28,171 bases of DNA from RBG-16-66-20 sp049651845 (GTDB taxonomy: Bacteria; Pseudomonadota; Gammaproteobacteria; Burkholderiales; SG8-39). The translations under genes and the position numbers were made by a program. This document shows positions 26,980-28,171 of this stretch, in pieces. The DNA lies in NCBI GenBank assembly GCA_049651845.1, contig JBASCW010000094.1, positions 1 through 28,171 of the forward strand. Reading direction: 5' to 3'. How positions within the stretch are numbered: the first letter of the stretch is position 1; each line of letters begins with the position of its first letter. The notes beneath the pieces were generated by a model that was given only the letters and a program-made list of their open reading frames with translations, was not told where the DNA came from and made no database searches.

Positions 26980-27605
26980 AGTCCGATCTTCTCCAGCATG
27001 CGGCCGAACCAGCCGCGCTCTTGCTTGGGTTCCTCGGCCTTGGGTTGCTCGGCCTTTGTTTCCGCCGCCTTCGTTTCCCCGGTCTTCTTCGCCTCCTCCG
27101 CCGGCTTCGCGGCATCCGCGACCGGCTTGGCCGGCTCCGCCGCCGGCTTGGGCGCGTCGGCGGCCGGCTTGGGCGGCGGCGCGGCGGGCTTGGCCGAGGG
27201 CTTGAACTGCGAATCGAAGCCGCCTGCTTGCGGCGTCGCGCCCTCGGAGGGCATCAGGTCGCCGATCACGCGCACCAGGCGCTCCTTCTCGAAGATCACC
27301 GACAGGTTGCGCTGCTCGCGCTTGCCGCCCGGCAGCTCGCGGTAGAACACGTAGTCCCAGCGGTCGGCGTGGAAGATGTCGGTCACCAGCGGCGTGCCGA
27401 GCACGAAGCGCACCTGCTCCTTGGTCATGCCGGGCTTGAGCTGGGCGACCATCTCCTGCGAGATGAAGTTGCCCTGCTGGATCACCATCCGGTACGGCGT
27501 CACGCCCGGAACCGCCGGCAGGTCGCTCGTCTTGCATCCCGGCAGCAGCGCGGCGGCGAGCAGGCCCGCGAGCGCGCCCAGTGGACGGTAAAAAGCTGAA
27601 ATCAT
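26976..27605 (-). CDS. bamE: Outer membrane assembly lipoprotein BamE (SmpA/OmlA) with long charged C-terminal tail
   Basis: The 209-residue protein has a lipoprotein signal peptide with lipobox LLPGC (Cys24). The BamE core is MVIQQGNFISQEMVAQLKPGMTKEQVRFVLGTPLV...WDYVFYRELPGG (about 39-110). From about residue 127 a low-complexity tail of repeated AKP/APKP/AEEAKK-type units extends to the final GWFGRMLEKIGL. BamE supports the BAM complex that inserts outer membrane beta-barrels. ATG 27605 is the only start that yields a proper lipoprotein signal. It is divergent from fur, 19 bp between start codons. The tail is not part of the conserved fold and may reach the cell wall. Confidence 0.93.
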   Translation of the reverse strand: MISAFYRPLGALAGLLAAALLPGCKTSDLPAVPGVTPYRMVIQQGNFISQEMVAQLKPGMTKEQVRFVLGTPLVTDIFHADRWDYVFYRELPGGKREQRNLSVIFEKERLVRVIGDLMPSEGATPQAGGFDSQFKPSAKPAAPPPKPAADAPKPAAEPAKPVADAAKPAEEAKKTGETKAAETKAEQPKAEEPKQERGWFGRMLEKIGL

Positions 27606-27624
27606 GAGCCTATAATGATAGCGG
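27606..27624. promoter_or_regulatory. 19-bp fur/bamE divergent promoter gap with TATAAT
   Basis: The only sequence between the two divergent ATGs contains TATAAT (27611-27616) toward fur and TATCAT (27620-27615) toward bamE. The fur ATG starts 8 bases after its -10, so either the fur mRNA is nearly leaderless or the real promoter lies inside bamE. No good -35 is seen for either direction. Confidence 0.4.
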
Positions 27625-28071
27625 ATGAACTCCACCCAGAGCCTGAAGGACATCGGCCTGAAGGCGACGCTGCCCCGGCGCCGCATCCTCGAATTGTTCG
27701 AAACCAGCAAGGTGCGCCATCTCTCGGCCGAAGACGTCTACAAGGCGCTGATCGCCGAAGGCATGGACGTGGGACTCGCCACGGTCTACCGGGTTCTCAC
27801 GCAGTTCGAGCAGGCCGGCCTGCTTGCGCGCCAGCACTTCGAGACCGGCAAGGCGGTGTTCGAGCTGAATCAGGGCGGCCATCACGACCACCTGGTCTGC
27901 CTCCAATGCGGCAAGGTCGAGGAGTTCTACGACGCCGAGATCGAGAAGCGCCAGAGCGAGATCGCCAGGAAGGGCGGCTTCGAGTTGCGCGGCCATTCGC
28001 TCGCGCTGTACGGCGACTGCACCAAGCCCGCCTGCCCGAACCGGCCTACTGAGAATTACCTAACCGTGTGA
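27625..28071 (+). CDS. fur: Ferric uptake regulator Fur
   Basis: The 148-residue protein has an N-terminal winged helix (LKATLPRRRILELFE, then GLATVYRVLTQFEQAGLL) and a metal-binding, dimerising C-terminal domain with HHDHLVCLQCGKVEEF (Cys92 and Cys95) and a second Cys pair at 132 and 137. It represses iron-uptake genes when bound to Fe(II). It starts at ATG 27625, divergent from bamE as in many betaproteobacteria. Its stop is 2 bp from the stop of a possible convergent gene at the window edge. Confidence 0.97.
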   Translation: MNSTQSLKDIGLKATLPRRRILELFETSKVRHLSAEDVYKALIAEGMDVGLATVYRVLTQFEQAGLLARQHFETGKAVFELNQGGHHDHLVCLQCGKVEEFYDAEIEKRQSEIARKGGFELRGHSLALYGDCTKPACPNRPTENYLTV

Positions 28072-28073
28072 CA

Positions 28074-28169
28074 CTAGATCAGCTCAGCCTGGGTCCAGCA
28101 AGCGGCGATGATCGCGGAGCGCCGTTGTGCGGATTTGAGCCGGCCGCGCGCGGTGTGTTTCAGCTCGGC
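28074..28169 (-). CDS. Possible 3' end of an unidentified minus-strand gene
   Basis: An open frame runs from the right edge to a TAG at 28076-28074, giving 31 residues that end IIAACWTQAELI and begin with a basic stretch (KHTARGRLKSAQRR). The tight convergence with fur is typical of real genes in this window. I do not recognise the product, and the fragment is too short to exclude chance. Confidence 0.3.
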   Translation of the reverse strand, partial: AELKHTARGRLKSAQRRSAIIAACWTQAELI

Positions 28170-28171
28170 CA

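Overview
The window is GC-rich, densely packed bacterial DNA with no recognisable insertion sequences, tRNAs, rRNAs or CRISPR arrays. The gene sets carA-carB-greA, yhbY/rlmE-ftsH-folP-glmM and dapB-bamE/fur, together with an orphan TctC/Bug-type periplasmic binding protein, point to a betaproteobacterium (Burkholderiales, Rhodocyclales or Nitrosomonadales-like). I cannot resolve genus from sequence alone.

Positions 1-13683 are an arsenic metabolism region. It opens with the 3' end of a TorD-type molybdoenzyme chaperone gene (1-501) coupled to a carboxymuconolactone-decarboxylase-like gene that carries an in-frame amber codon (498-818). Convergent to these is a compact arsenic resistance operon on the minus strand: arsR, thioredoxin-type arsC, arsM (arsenite methyltransferase) and acr3 (arsenite efflux). 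Upstream of it, in the same direction, lie a periplasmic PhnD-like binding protein, a histidine kinase and a sigma-54 activator (arxX-arxS-arxR type). Divergent from these is an operon of a multi-cluster ferredoxin, a Tat-exported molybdopterin oxidoreductase, a four-cluster Fe-S subunit, an NrfD-like membrane subunit and a TorD chaperone. The catalytic subunit has the YGRGWG motif that I recall for ArxA (arsenite oxidase of the ArrA/ArxA clade) rather than the ArrA-type motif. I therefore read the cluster as arxB'ABCD plus arxXSR, a system coupling As(III) oxidation to the quinone pool, often under anaerobic conditions.

The 198-bp gap between arxX and arxB' holds a near-consensus sigma-54 promoter and, upstream of it, two GTYAC-N6-GTAAC inverted repeats whose centres are 32 bp (three helical turns) apart. 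These are good candidates for ArxR binding sites. The inferred logic is: As(III) is sensed by ArxX (one cysteine in the mature protein), passed to ArxS and ArxR, and ArxR with sigma-54 fires arxB'ABCD. The ars operon is controlled separately by ArsR.

Positions 13733-19669 are housekeeping: glmM, folP and ftsH on the minus strand, an unusual response regulator with its receiver domain at the C-terminus inserted between ftsH and rlmE, then rlmE and divergent yhbY. Positions 19666-21161 hold a small methyltransferase and a TctC-type binding protein, both apparently insertions into the usual order. Positions 21200-26058 hold greA, carB and carA. The carA leader carries a strong intrinsic-terminator hairpin just downstream of a candidate promoter, which suggests attenuation. 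dapB and bamE follow, with fur divergent 19 bp from bamE. The last 100 bases hold the possible 3' end of an unidentified minus-strand gene. Apart from these gaps, no stretch longer than 200 bases lacks a gene.
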